From Saprospiraceae bacterium (GTDB lineage Bacteria; Bacteroidota; Bacteroidia; Chitinophagales; Saprospiraceae), in contig JALQTV010000002.1 of assembly GCA_023268675.1 (NCBI GenBank), positions 1-48,940 of the forward strand: a DNA stretch of 48,940 bases, written 5' to 3'. Positions within the stretch are counted from its first letter, which is position 1; the number at the start of each line of letters is the position of its first letter. Positions 24,161-32,935 of this stretch are shown in pieces. Position numbers and translations under genes: made by a program. Under the pieces are notes generated by a model. That model made no database searches and had not been told where the DNA came from. It saw nothing but the letters and a program-made list of their open reading frames with translations.

Positions 24161-26272
24161 ATGCGAATCAACATCCCAGCTTATTTTTTGTTGCTGCTGC
24201 TTCTCCTTTCTTCCTTTTCTGCTGTAAAAGCACAATCCCTGGCACAACAGGCAGAAATCCGTCGAACTGCCTACGGGGTACCTCACATCAAAGCACAAAG
24301 CTTGTCAGCCGTTGCTTTCGGTCTGGCTTACGCCGAAATGGAAGACCACGGCAAGCGGGTACTGCTGCCCCTGATCACGGCCCGCGGAGAATTGGCCATG
24401 CTGGAAGGAGCCTCCGCCATCAATTCAGATTTTATCAATCAACAGGGCTTTGAACGCACAGTGGCAACTTACCACCTTTTAGACAAGGATACCAGGGATA
24501 TGTATGACGGTTTCGCCGCCGGCGTAAATTTCTACCTGAACCGCTATCCCGAAAAATTTCCGGATTTCAAAAACTGGCACTTCTCAGGACACGACGTTGC
24601 CGCAGTAACTACCTCCATTGAAAGTCCTTTATCCGCTCGCCGCTTCCTACAAAAACTCAACCGCGAAAACAACGAAGGAGAGGGACTAAGCCCACTCAAT
24701 GAAGATGGTTCCAATGCCTGGGCACTCGCTCCACAACGTACCGAGTCCGGCCATGCCATCCTGGTAAGAAATCCTCACCTGTCTTGGAGTGCCGGCTACT
24801 ACGAAGCCCATCTCACCGTGCCGGGAAAACTCAATTTTTACGGAGATTTCAGAATAGGCGGACTTTTTGCCATCATCGGTGGATTCAACGACCGACTGGG
24901 ATGGAGTACGACCAACAACTATGCAGACCGCGATGAAGTGTATGCATTCAAAGCCGATCCCAACAGCCCCGATCACTACTTACTGGATGGCATTTCTGTT
25001 CCTATATTGAAACGCGACATCGAAATTAATTTCAAAAACGGAGAAGCGGTGGCTCTCGAAAAGCGGACTTTCCTGACCACTCCCTATGGGCCGGTCATTC
25101 ACCGTGAAAATGGGTATATCTATGTTTTGACCGTACCCGGAGATGGTGAATTCAGACGCGGCGATCAGTTTTTGCGTATGATGAAAGCCCAAAACCTAAA
25201 AGAGTGGAAAGATGCCATGCGCATACAGGCAATCACTACCTCCAATTACACCTACGCCGATGCCGATGGCAATATTTTTTATGTATGGAATGCGCTGGTA
25301 CCCGATATTCCCCACCCACCGGGAGGAGACAGTACCGCCATATTTGTTGAAAAAACTACCGATATGTGGCAACAAACCATTCCGTTTGACAAGTTGCCTC
25401 AATTGCTCAACCCCAAGGGCGGGTATCTTCACAACGAAAATGACCCCTTCCATTTTACCAACCTCAACGAGGTCTTACATCCAGATAATTTTCCTCCGCA
25501 TTATCCTCAACCGCGATTGCGGCAGCGAAGCCAGCTGAGCATTGCCCTTATCGGAGGAACCGATATCCTAAGCCTGGAAGAAGTCGTCCAACGAAAGCAC
25601 AGCATGAGGATGTTACTCGCTGAACAGGTAAAACCGGATCTTTTACGTGCCTTGCAGGCAGCAAAAGGAATAAACAAAGAGATCAAACAAGCTATCAAAC
25701 ACATGGAAGCCTGGGACAATACTGCCGACAAAGAAAGCAGGGGAGGTGTGCTTTTCGAAGCCTGGTGGGAGCACTATCGCAAAATGTTGTCCGATAAAAA
25801 CCTCTATGCTGTTCCCTGGTCATTCGATGATCCGATCAATACGCCCAGTGGCCTCTCTGATCCAAAAGCAGCCGTTGATGCCTTCAAGCTAGCCTTGCAG
25901 GAACTCAAAGAAAAATACGACACCTGGGATCTCGCCTGGGGAGACGTACACCGATTGAGACTGGGGGAACTTGATTTACCTGCCAGCGGAGGTCCTGGTG
26001 GCCTGGGCTGCTTCCGCGTACTTGCTTTCCGGGAGGATGCCGATGGCAAAAAGTACATCAGCGGAGGAGACGGATGGCAACTGGCTGTTGAATTTTCCAA
26101 CCCTCCACGAGCCTATTCCGTTTTGGCCTATGGCCAAAGCAATAGCGAAGATCACCCCCACCACAGCGATCAGGCAGAGATGTTTGCCAATAATCAAATG
26201 AAGTCAGTAGCTTTTACAGAAGAAGCCATAGTTGAAGCACTGATAAAATCTTATCGACCGGGTGATGAATAA
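24161..26272 (+). CDS. Secreted penicillin-acylase-family Ntn-hydrolase, second paralogue
   Basis: This 703-residue precursor has a leucine-rich signal peptide (about 1-25). Cleavage is expected before Ser184 in NEDG-SNAWAL, and the conserved IIGGFNDRLGWSTTNNYADRD segment follows. The C-terminal SNSEDHPHHSDQAEMF matches the family. It diverges strongly from its neighbour and so is not a recent tandem duplicate. ATG at 24161 precedes the signal peptide; 13 upstream in-frame codons are not signal-like. It stops two bases before the convergent small gene. Confidence 0.88.
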   Translation: MRINIPAYFLLLLLLLSSFSAVKAQSLAQQAEIRRTAYGVPHIKAQSLSAVAFGLAYAEMEDHGKRVLLPLITARGELAMLEGASAINSDFINQQGFERTVATYHLLDKDTRDMYDGFAAGVNFYLNRYPEKFPDFKNWHFSGHDVAAVTTSIESPLSARRFLQKLNRENNEGEGLSPLNEDGSNAWALAPQRTESGHAILVRNPHLSWSAGYYEAHLTVPGKLNFYGDFRIGGLFAIIGGFNDRLGWSTTNNYADRDEVYAFKADPNSPDHYLLDGISVPILKRDIEINFKNGEAVALEKRTFLTTPYGPVIHRENGYIYVLTVPGDGEFRRGDQFLRMMKAQNLKEWKDAMRIQAITTSNYTYADADGNIFYVWNALVPDIPHPPGGDSTAIFVEKTTDMWQQTIPFDKLPQLLNPKGGYLHNENDPFHFTNLNEVLHPDNFPPHYPQPRLRQRSQLSIALIGGTDILSLEEVVQRKHSMRMLLAEQVKPDLLRALQAAKGINKEIKQAIKHMEAWDNTADKESRGGVLFEAWWEHYRKMLSDKNLYAVPWSFDDPINTPSGLSDPKAAVDAFKLALQELKEKYDTWDLAWGDVHRLRLGELDLPASGGPGGLGCFRVLAFREDADGKKYISGGDGWQLAVEFSNPPRAYSVLAYGQSNSEDHPHHSDQAEMFANNQMKSVAFTEEAIVEALIKSYRPGDE

Positions 26273-26274
26273 AC

Positions 26275-26631
26275 TTAGGGCCTTGCTTCACCCATGTGGT
26301 CGCGCTTGGTGATAATATAAGCATCCCCATCATTGTTTTCTTTCTCATCATGATGGGGGTGCCATACCAAATAAACTATTTCTTCGTGTCTCAACAGATC
26401 CAGCACACGCTCGAACTGCTCAGCCTGAGCATTCATGATAATTTTATCATTTTCGTAAGCAGCATCCGGTGCCGTCTGACCCTGGCGGGCAAAATTTGCT
26501 GTCCCTACGCGTTTACTGCCGGCATAAAAATGAATGGAAGCAGCCATCCATCGCTGTACAGTTCCATCAAGGTCATTTCCATACAGAATCACCTGATAAT
26601 CGTCAATCTTGTGTGAAATAAAAGGCATCAT
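26275..26631 (-). CDS. Small protein of unknown function
   Basis: This cytoplasmic protein of 118 residues has no recognisable family for me. A core of MAASIHFYAGSKRVGTANFARQG and an amphipathic helix QFERVLDLLRHEEIVYLVWHP suggest a compact alpha/beta fold, and the tail is charged (HHDEKENND). Adjacent ATGs at 26631 and 26628 are the likely starts. A longer version beginning at 26697 is possible but adds a Phe/Tyr/Cys-rich stretch. It converges on the acylase gene with a two-base gap. Normal codon use supports a real gene. Confidence 0.55.
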   Translation of the reverse strand: MMPFISHKIDDYQVILYGNDLDGTVQRWMAASIHFYAGSKRVGTANFARQGQTAPDAAYENDKIIMNAQAEQFERVLDLLRHEEIVYLVWHPHHDEKENNDGDAYIITKRDHMGEARP

Positions 26632-26799
26632 GCAATCGGCATATTTTGGTTTGCAATAGGAGTTAAACACGAATGTAAGGGAAAATATTTTATCCAAAAA
26701 GCAACTTACTTAAGGCCAGATTTTAAGCTTCTCGAAAACAATACAATGACGCTTTCCTGAAAGTTGTCTCAAATTTGACCCAAACACTCAACTCTTCGC

Positions 26800-28224
26800 T
26801 CATTTCAGCTTTTCTGCATAATTACTATGTTGCCACATCTTCACCACCTTACCCGATCCATTGCGTTCAAATGTGATGGTTTCTCCCAATTCTCCATCCC
26901 CGCGAATGCGCCGGAAGGTATCACCCTCTATGTGCTTGAGCTGTGTAAAATAAGCCGGGTTGCTGGTGGGAAGCCCCATGACCGCCAGCTTGCCATACCA
27001 AGGCAAAACAACTTCCTCACTTCCCCAGGGCTGTGCATTGTAGGTTCCGGTATAATCCTCCAAATCTACCCCCTCCGAATTGCTGCGTTTTGCATCCAGG
27101 GCTTTTTCTATTACCGCCATCAAAGCATTGGTGTACTGCCCCGTGTTTACATCTGTAGCATTAAACATGATGACATAAGCCATCTTGTTTTTGGGCGTCA
27201 GCGCCAGTTGCGTGCGATACCCCGGACAAGAACCTCCATGCCCTACTACCGTTTGATTTCCCTGCTTCCTTACGGAAAAACCCAATCCCCAGCTCGTCTG
27301 CCAATCCGGATCCATCCAATGCACCCGCTGCATTTCCCGTAAGGTGGCGGACTTGAGTATCTCTGTATTGTCTGTCTCCAGGAGACGAAACTGCCAGGAT
27401 GCAAACCTTGACAAATCCTCTACCGTGGAGGTAAAACCTGCTGCTGCCGTAATACCTTCGGTGAAAAAGGGATCCAACTCATAACGAGTCCCTTCTCTTG
27501 TCAACGCACTATACCCGGTAGCCATCTGGCCTTTCATCAACTCATCCGGAAAGAAAGGTCGGGTGTCGCCCAACTCCAATACTTCCAGAATATTTTTCTG
27601 TACATAATCCTCATAAGACATTCCCGAAGCAGCTTCTACCACTGCCCCCAAGATGGCAAGGCCAAAATTGGAATATTGAAAATAGGTAGAAGCAGGATAC
27701 AAAGTCTCCAGACTGCCCATTTGTGCCCTGATCTCATCCATGCTCGGAAAGTCAAAATCCGGCCCGGTCCAATACGGATAGTTTGACTGGCGCGGTAAAC
27801 CTGAAGAATGGGTGAGCAAACTTCGGATCGTTATGGGACCACTATGCTCATGCGCTTGCCTGATCGTAAACCATGGCAGAAGATCCGATACCTCATCCTC
27901 TAAGGACAACTTACCCTGATCGCGCAACTGCATGATGGAAATAGCCGTAAACAACTTCGAAATAGAACAAATACTATAAATAGTAGAAGGTACTGCCGCA
28001 TTACCGGAAGCTACATCCGCCAGTCCGAATCCTTCACTCCACAACAATTCCTGGTCTCTGACTATCCCAATCGATATACCGGGCAACTTTTCATAATCCT
28101 TTTCTGCATCCAACCAGGTTTGCAGCAGGCGAAAAGCATCACCCAAATCGACTTCTTCCTGAGAGAAAGCAGGCATAACAATGCCCCAAAGACCAAAAAC
28201 AAGCAACAAATACTTCTTATTCAT
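26800..28224 (-). CDS. Secreted serine hydrolase, beta-lactamase (class C-like) family
   Basis: This 474-residue protein has a signal peptide (about 1-22) and a penicillin-binding-protein fold. The active site shows Ser87-x-x-Lys90 (SICSISK), Tyr184-Ser-Asn186 (YSN) and HGGSCPGY in place of KTG. The C-terminal ~100 residues form an extra lipocalin-like beta domain (YTGTYNAQ..., FERNGSGKVVKMWQ). Such proteins are usually esterases or D-peptidases rather than true beta-lactamases. A 39-residue membrane microprotein lies 70 bases upstream on the same strand and may share its transcript. Confidence 0.88.
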   Translation of the reverse strand: MNKKYLLLVFGLWGIVMPAFSQEEVDLGDAFRLLQTWLDAEKDYEKLPGISIGIVRDQELLWSEGFGLADVASGNAAVPSTIYSICSISKLFTAISIMQLRDQGKLSLEDEVSDLLPWFTIRQAHEHSGPITIRSLLTHSSGLPRQSNYPYWTGPDFDFPSMDEIRAQMGSLETLYPASTYFQYSNFGLAILGAVVEAASGMSYEDYVQKNILEVLELGDTRPFFPDELMKGQMATGYSALTREGTRYELDPFFTEGITAAAGFTSTVEDLSRFASWQFRLLETDNTEILKSATLREMQRVHWMDPDWQTSWGLGFSVRKQGNQTVVGHGGSCPGYRTQLALTPKNKMAYVIMFNATDVNTGQYTNALMAVIEKALDAKRSNSEGVDLEDYTGTYNAQPWGSEEVVLPWYGKLAVMGLPTSNPAYFTQLKHIEGDTFRRIRGDGELGETITFERNGSGKVVKMWQHSNYAEKLK

Positions 28225-28294
28225 ATCAGACTGATTTTAACTTTAGCAATGCTTTAAGTTAACCATTCAGCCCAATTTATCAAACTCCGATTCT

Positions 28295-28414
28295 TCAGGA
28301 ATTTTTCTTTTTATTCCCAAAAGTAATCACCATAATGACCAGTGGAATGCCAAAAAGAACCAAAACGGTAAAAAGCATTAAGGCATTCGCCTGAAACCAG
28401 TTGACCAGAAACAT
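28295..28414 (-). CDS. 39-residue single-helix membrane microprotein
   Basis: A complete short frame has ATG at 28414 and a TGA stop. The protein starts MFLVNWFQ, has a strongly hydrophobic segment at about residues 11-31 and ends in NKKKNS. The helix followed by a Lys tail fits an N-out, C-in membrane peptide. It occupies the otherwise empty gap between the serine hydrolase and pgeF. The role is unknown; it could be a small regulator of a membrane enzyme. Conservation in relatives is what would confirm it. Confidence 0.5.
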   Translation of the reverse strand: MFLVNWFQANALMLFTVLVLFGIPLVIMVITFGNKKKNS

Positions 28415-28551
28415 AAGGATTGGTTTTTGTTAGTAGATGAATTAAAGTTAAAACCGAACAGGCGGACTTCTCATGACTTGCATCACTCCCCGGCAGTAAT
28501 TTTTTCCGATCCGTCTATTTGTTTATAGGCTATTATCTCTACATTTGATGC

Positions 28552-29298
28552 ATGAACACATCTTTTCTGGCAAGCAATCACAGCAAAACATTTACAGACC
28601 TTATTATCGGTGAAAGTACCCGTATGGGCGGAGTCAGCCCGGCTCCTTACAACAGCCTGAACCTGGGGCTTTACTCCGAAGATAGTTCTGCTAATGTCCA
28701 GGAAAATCGCTACCGCTTTTTCAAAGAAGTGGGGATAGACCCCAACAGGGTAGCAGGTGCCATGCAAATTCACCTGGATAGAATTGCAGTAGTCAAGCAC
28801 CCCGGACAGTACAGAGGTGTAGATGCCCTGATCACCGATCGTCCAAATATTTTTCTGACAGTAACCGTTGCCGATTGTTGCCCCGTTTTGGTGTACGATA
28901 CGCGCACGGGAGCCTGCGGGGCAGCTCATGCAGGCTGGAGAGGGACGGTAGCCCGGATCACGGCCAAAATGATAGAAGCCATGACAGACCATTATGGCAC
29001 CAAAGCTCACGAATGCGTCGCTTTTATCGGTACTTCTATCAGTGCCCAGGCCTTCGAAGTAGATGCCGATGTCGCTGCATTGTTTGACGATTCCCTTCAA
29101 ACCTGGGACGAACAAAGAGGCAAATTCCTGGTAGATGTCAAAAAAGCCAACCTTCAACAACTTACCGACTACGGACTGCTCGCCCAAAATATTGAAACTT
29201 CCCCCTATTGTACCAGCGAACACAATCAATTTTTCTTTTCTCACCGCAAGGAAAAAGGACAAACCGGCAGAAGCCTGGCAATTATCGGCCACAGATAG
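28552..29298 (+). CDS. pgeF: Peptidoglycan editing factor / laccase-domain purine nucleosidase
   Basis: This 248-residue YfiH-family protein contains the three-ligand metal site: His in MQIHLDR, Cys in VADCCPV and His in AAHAGWRG. Family members have purine-nucleoside phosphorylase/deaminase activity. In E. coli, PgeF prevents mis-incorporation of serine in place of L-alanine in peptidoglycan stem peptides. The tail contains YCTSEHNQFFFSHRKEKGQTGR, a typical ending. It is transcribed divergently from the microprotein and serine hydrolase. Confidence 0.92.
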   Translation: MNTSFLASNHSKTFTDLIIGESTRMGGVSPAPYNSLNLGLYSEDSSANVQENRYRFFKEVGIDPNRVAGAMQIHLDRIAVVKHPGQYRGVDALITDRPNIFLTVTVADCCPVLVYDTRTGACGAAHAGWRGTVARITAKMIEAMTDHYGTKAHECVAFIGTSISAQAFEVDADVAALFDDSLQTWDEQRGKFLVDVKKANLQQLTDYGLLAQNIETSPYCTSEHNQFFFSHRKEKGQTGRSLAIIGHR

Positions 29299-29317
29299 AG
29301 TGGCCTGTTCGCCCAGC

Positions 29318-29346
29318 TCCTTAAGTAACTTTTAAGGAAACTTTTT
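29318..29346 (+). terminator. Weak terminator after pgeF
   Basis: TCCTTAA pairs with TTAAGGA around a 7-base loop, followed by AACTTTTT. The stem is short and AT-rich. It is the only candidate between pgeF and the sigma-factor leader. Confidence 0.4.
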
Positions 29347-29476
29347 GAAACCATCTCTTGTTTAAATTCTATCAATAGGTTATCCGGATACACGGAATTT
29401 CTTTCCTCTGAATGAATCCTTTTTAACAAATTCATAGCTCCTTTGTGTGGAACGATTCAATTTAATATTGCGTTAC

Positions 29477-29544
29477 ACAACTAAAAGCAAGGAAAGAAAA
29501 TATTAGGGTATGTCCACTGCGTTCTAATCTACATACCTAGTTGT
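29477..29544 (+). promoter_or_regulatory. Nested inverted repeats in the sigma-factor leader
   Basis: ACAACTA (29477-29483) can pair with TAGTTGT (29538-29544). Directly inside its right arm, GGTATGT (29507-29513) can pair with ACATACC (29531-29537). The two helices stack, with a 23-base purine-rich bulge on one side and a 17-base loop. The structure ends 27 bases before the start codon. It could be an RNA control element or a DNA operator. The rest of the 270-base gap shows no gene. Confidence 0.4.
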
Positions 29545-29571
29545 AAAACCCAAAAAAACTCAATCAAGCGT

Positions 29572-30441
29572 ATGCGCGCATTAGTTATCACCAACACCAT
29601 AACCAAAAGAGACAGCCTGTCTCTGGAAAAATACTTGAACGAGGTTGCCAAGTACGATGTACTCAGCCCCGATGAAGAACTTAAATTGTTCCAGAGCTAT
29701 CACGAAGGCGATGACCGCGCTTTCCAGCTGCTGATCAAATCCAACCTGCGATTCGTCATTTCCGTAGCCAAGCAATACCAACATTGCGGATTGAGCCTCA
29801 ATGACCTGATCAATGAAGGCAATATTGGCCTGATCAAAGCCATTGAGCGATTCGACGAAACCAAAGGCTTCAAATTCATATCCTACGCAGTCTGGTGGAT
29901 CCGCCAAAGTATCTTGCTTGCCATTGGAGAAAAATCGAAGGAAATACGTACTCCACTCAACCAACAAAGTGTTTCGCTTAAAGTGTATCAAACCATAGAA
30001 GAACTTCAACAAAAGTTGGAAAGAAGTCCTTCTGCTACAGAAATAGCTGAACACCTTGATATGAAACCTGAAGTGGTTGCAGAAATTATGAGCAAATCAG
30101 ATAGCTGTCAATCCCTGGATGCCCCCTTCGGAGAAGAAGAGGAAGGCAGCTTGATGTACGTGGTACAGGATCAAAATATTCCCCAGCCAGACAACAATAT
30201 GGCTGTAACAGAATCTCAAGCTCAGGAAATATCCGGCCTGCTGAATGCACTCGAACCCCGTGAAGCACAGGTCATCAGCCTGTATTTTGGTCTGGGTACT
30301 TCTCACGCCTCTACCCTCAATGATATCAGTGAAGATCTAGGCTTGAGCAGAGAACGCGTCAGACAAATCAAGGGACGCGCCCTTAAAAAATTGCGAAAAA
30401 TGCTCGCCTCAAAAAATGGCGAAGATTTTTCCATGAATTAA
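29572..30441 (+). CDS. RpoD-family sigma factor, non-housekeeping paralogue
   Basis: This 289-residue sigma-70 protein has region 1.2 (SLEKYLNEVAKYDVLSPDEE), region 2 (LRFVISVAKQYQHCGLSLNDLINEGNIGLIKAIERFD, then FKFISYAVWWIRQSI), regions 3.0-3.1 (RSPSATEIAEHL) and region 4 (ISEDLGLSRERVRQIKGRALKKLRK). Like Bacteroidota primary sigma factors it lacks region 1.1. The segment after 2.4 reads EKSKEIRTPLN, where the usual housekeeping version has a hydrophobic R-x-P-x-N pattern (from memory). This suggests a group-2 paralogue used under stress or stationary phase. It ends at a strong terminator and precedes a cold-shock gene. Confidence 0.85.
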   Translation: MRALVITNTITKRDSLSLEKYLNEVAKYDVLSPDEELKLFQSYHEGDDRAFQLLIKSNLRFVISVAKQYQHCGLSLNDLINEGNIGLIKAIERFDETKGFKFISYAVWWIRQSILLAIGEKSKEIRTPLNQQSVSLKVYQTIEELQQKLERSPSATEIAEHLDMKPEVVAEIMSKSDSCQSLDAPFGEEEEGSLMYVVQDQNIPQPDNNMAVTESQAQEISGLLNALEPREAQVISLYFGLGTSHASTLNDISEDLGLSRERVRQIKGRALKKLRKMLASKNGEDFSMN

Positions 30442-30452
30442 TCTAATCCTCA

Positions 30453-30489
30453 AAAGAGCCTGTGGTTTACCCCCCACAGGCTCTTTATC
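30453..30489 (+). terminator. Strong terminator after the sigma-factor gene
   Basis: A 13-bp perfect stem (AAAGAGCCTGTGG / CCACAGGCTCTTT) has an 8-base loop and ends in TTTAT. It begins 11 bases after the sigma stop, so the following cold-shock gene should have its own promoter. Confidence 0.85.
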
Positions 30490-30567
30490 TACCGGCAAAA
30501 TGCTGTAAAAGCTCCTTCCCGCCGCTTCACAAAGGGAAAAGTCCGGTTTTATCAAAAATTTTCAGCT

Positions 30568-30822
30568 ATGTTTCTACAAATGGTAAAAAAATGGTTTGCC
30601 AAAAGCTCCGAACAAACAGTCAAATACGGCAAAATTAAATTCATCCACCACCGCAAAGGCTATGGCTTCATCCAGTCAGCGGATACCACAAAAGACGTTT
30701 TTGTACACGTTTCAGAATTAAAAGACAAAGTCCATAAAGGCGATAAGGTTTCCTTCCAACTCGAAATAAACGACAAGGGAATGAAAGCAAAAAATGTGAA
30801 ACGCCAATTAGAAACCGCATAG
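30568..30822 (+). CDS. Cold-shock domain protein
   Basis: This 84-residue protein has one CspA-type OB fold from about residue 17. RNP-1 is KGYGFIQ and RNP-2 is DVFVHVSEL, both intact with their aromatic residues. It binds single-stranded RNA or DNA. A 16-residue basic/aromatic N-terminal extension precedes the domain, unlike standard CspA proteins of about 67 residues. An internal ATG at 30580 would shorten it by four residues. Confidence 0.9.
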   Translation: MFLQMVKKWFAKSSEQTVKYGKIKFIHHRKGYGFIQSADTTKDVFVHVSELKDKVHKGDKVSFQLEINDKGMKAKNVKRQLETA

Positions 30823-30899
30823 GACAAGCCGGAATTTCTTTTATCTTTATAGACAACAGTGTTTTTGTATTTATTTATTGCTACCCCAATACCTGATCT

Positions 30900-31688
30900 A
30901 TGCAATCAGATAATTCTGTTGTCTTCGAAAGAAAAGATGCTGTCGGCATCATCAGCCTAAATCGCCCCGGCACCTACAATGGAGTCAATACCGAACTCCT
31001 CAATCAACTAAGAACTACCTTGGAGTACTGCCACCAGGATAGTTCCATCCGGGCAGTCATACTCCGGGGAGAAGGACCAGGTTTTTGCGGAGGTGCAGAC
31101 CTGAGTAATTTCTCAGACAATCCCCAACCCGAAATGGTTCGCGATTACCTGATTGAGCATTATCCTCCCCTGCTAAAACTGATGTTTACCATGCCCAAGC
31201 CAATCATTGGGGCAATACACGGCTCTGCCGCTGGAGTAGGTGCCGCACTGGCACTCGCCTGCGATCTTCGCATCATGACCGAAGATGCCAATATCAGATT
31301 CGCATTTATCAACATAGGCCTGGGTCCCGATGGAGGTGCCTCCTGGTTACTAGCCCGCCTGGTCGGCTATGCCCGAGCCTTTGAAATTGCAGTGGAAGGG
31401 AAAAAAATCGATGCCAAAACCTGTATGCAACTGGGATTGAGCAATCGCATCGCAAGCTCCGGCAACCTCTTTTCAGATGCTTTACACTGGGCAACAGAAC
31501 TCGCACAACGACCCACCCTAGCCGTAGCCATTACGAAAGAAGCCCTTCACCAATCACTACACCAGGATATTTATCAAAACATTGAAATGGAAGCGATTAA
31601 CCAAATGAAGGCTTTCAACAGCAAGGACTTCAAGGAAGGAGTAAGCGCTTTTCTACAGAAAAGAAAGCCAAATTTTACCGGCTCCTAA
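30900..31688 (+). CDS. Enoyl-CoA hydratase/isomerase family protein, PaaG-like
   Basis: This is a crotonase-fold enzyme of 262 residues. The oxyanion-hole segments FCGGADLSNF and GSAAGVGAALALACDLRI are present. The two catalytic Glu of true enoyl-CoA hydratases are replaced: the GCE position reads GAA, and the second reads INIGL. An Asp in GLGPDGG occupies the place used by isomerases such as PaaG and ECI. It is therefore more likely an isomerase. It heads a three-gene group with an acyl-CoA dehydrogenase and a kinase-like protein. Confidence 0.85.
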   Translation: MQSDNSVVFERKDAVGIISLNRPGTYNGVNTELLNQLRTTLEYCHQDSSIRAVILRGEGPGFCGGADLSNFSDNPQPEMVRDYLIEHYPPLLKLMFTMPKPIIGAIHGSAAGVGAALALACDLRIMTEDANIRFAFINIGLGPDGGASWLLARLVGYARAFEIAVEGKKIDAKTCMQLGLSNRIASSGNLFSDALHWATELAQRPTLAVAITKEALHQSLHQDIYQNIEMEAINQMKAFNSKDFKEGVSAFLQKRKPNFTGS

Positions 31689-31721
31689 TTCATTCATTTA
31701 TCCAACGAAAAATCAGCAGCA

Positions 31722-32933
31722 GTGGACAATCCATTTATGACGCCAAGGCTGGAAAGCCTGCTTCCCAAAGTGCAGGAGTTTGTAGAACAAGAATTGTACC
31801 CCATAGAACAAGATGCCCTGTCAAGGGGGTTTTATGACATACAGCCCCTGCTCGATGAAAAAAGAGCTAAAGTAAAAGCTCTGGGTTGGTGGATGCCACA
31901 GGTACCTGAAAAATGGGGCGGTATGGGTCTAAGCCTCCTGGAATTTGGCATCCTGAGCGAATACCTCGCCAAAACACTATACGGACACTACGTTTTTAAT
32001 TGTCAGGCACCGGATGCAGGGAACATGGAAATCCTTATGGAACATGCGACTCCCGAACAGCAGGAAGCCTTCCTGAAACCACTCCTCAACGGAGACATCC
32101 GCAGTTGCTTTGCCATGACAGAACCGGAGTTTGCCGGATCCAATCCTACACAACTAGGGGCTGTCGGCAAACTTGAAAACGACCAGTACCAAGTCTCCGG
32201 GCACAAATGGTACACCACCGGAGCAGATGGTGCAGCATTCGCCGTAGTGATGTGCATTACTTCTCCCCATCATGAAAGCCCCTACAAAAGAGCCAGCCAG
32301 ATCATTGTTCCCACCGACACTCCGGGATTCAAATTATTAAGAAATATCCCTGTCATGGGTGAAAAAGGAGAGGGCTGGCTGAGCCACGGTGAAGTATTGT
32401 TCGATAGTTGCCTGGTACCACAAGGCAACCTGCTGGGAAAAGAAGGTGAAGGTTTTGCCATGGCACAAGAGCGCCTGGGCCCCGGACGTATTCACCACTG
32501 TATGCGATGGATAGGCATCAGCGAACGAGCCCTTGAAATGATGTGCCAAAGAGCCGCCACCCGTTCTCTGGGACCGGGAAAATTACTGGGACACAAGCAA
32601 AGCGTGCAAAACTGGATAGCCGAAAGCAGGGCCGAAATCGATGCCGCACGCCTGATGGTACTCAATACAGCCCGTAAGATAGATGCAGAAGGAGCTTACG
32701 CCGCCCGAATGGAAGTCTCCGTCATAAAGTTTTTTGTAGCCAAGGTTTTGCAACAGGTTCTGGACAGAGCTATACAAGTACACGGCGGACTGGGAATGTG
32801 CGACGATCTGCCACTGGCCTTCTGGTTTCGGCATGAAAGAGCTGCCCGTATTTACGACGGAGCTGACGAAGTCCACAAAGAACGCGTTGCCAAATACATG
32901 CTCAAAAGTTATTTGCCCGCAAAAAACAGTTGA
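31722..32933 (+). CDS. Acyl-CoA dehydrogenase, ACAD10/11 (LvaC)-like clade
   Basis: This 403-residue FAD-dependent dehydrogenase has an alpha N-domain, a beta middle domain (FAMTEPEFAGSNPTQL, the FAD/substrate loop) and an alpha C-domain. The catalytic base region reads RIYDGADEVHKERVAK, with Asp379 where medium-chain enzymes have Glu in YEGT. The DGxDEVH form is typical of ACAD10/11-type proteins, which process 4-phosphorylated acyl-CoAs. The start may be GTG at 31722 or ATG at 31737. It is followed three bases later by an APH-family kinase gene, the two halves that are fused in animal ACAD10/11. Confidence 0.9.
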   Translation: MDNPFMTPRLESLLPKVQEFVEQELYPIEQDALSRGFYDIQPLLDEKRAKVKALGWWMPQVPEKWGGMGLSLLEFGILSEYLAKTLYGHYVFNCQAPDAGNMEILMEHATPEQQEAFLKPLLNGDIRSCFAMTEPEFAGSNPTQLGAVGKLENDQYQVSGHKWYTTGADGAAFAVVMCITSPHHESPYKRASQIIVPTDTPGFKLLRNIPVMGEKGEGWLSHGEVLFDSCLVPQGNLLGKEGEGFAMAQERLGPGRIHHCMRWIGISERALEMMCQRAATRSLGPGKLLGHKQSVQNWIAESRAEIDAARLMVLNTARKIDAEGAYAARMEVSVIKFFVAKVLQQVLDRAIQVHGGLGMCDDLPLAFWFRHERAARIYDGADEVHKERVAKYMLKSYLPAKNS

Positions 32934-32935
32934 AT

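Noticed and set aside
26800-28224. True beta-lactamase (antibiotic resistance)
   Set aside because: SxxK and YxN are present, but KTG is replaced by HGG and there is a C-terminal beta domain, as in esterase/D-peptidase relatives.
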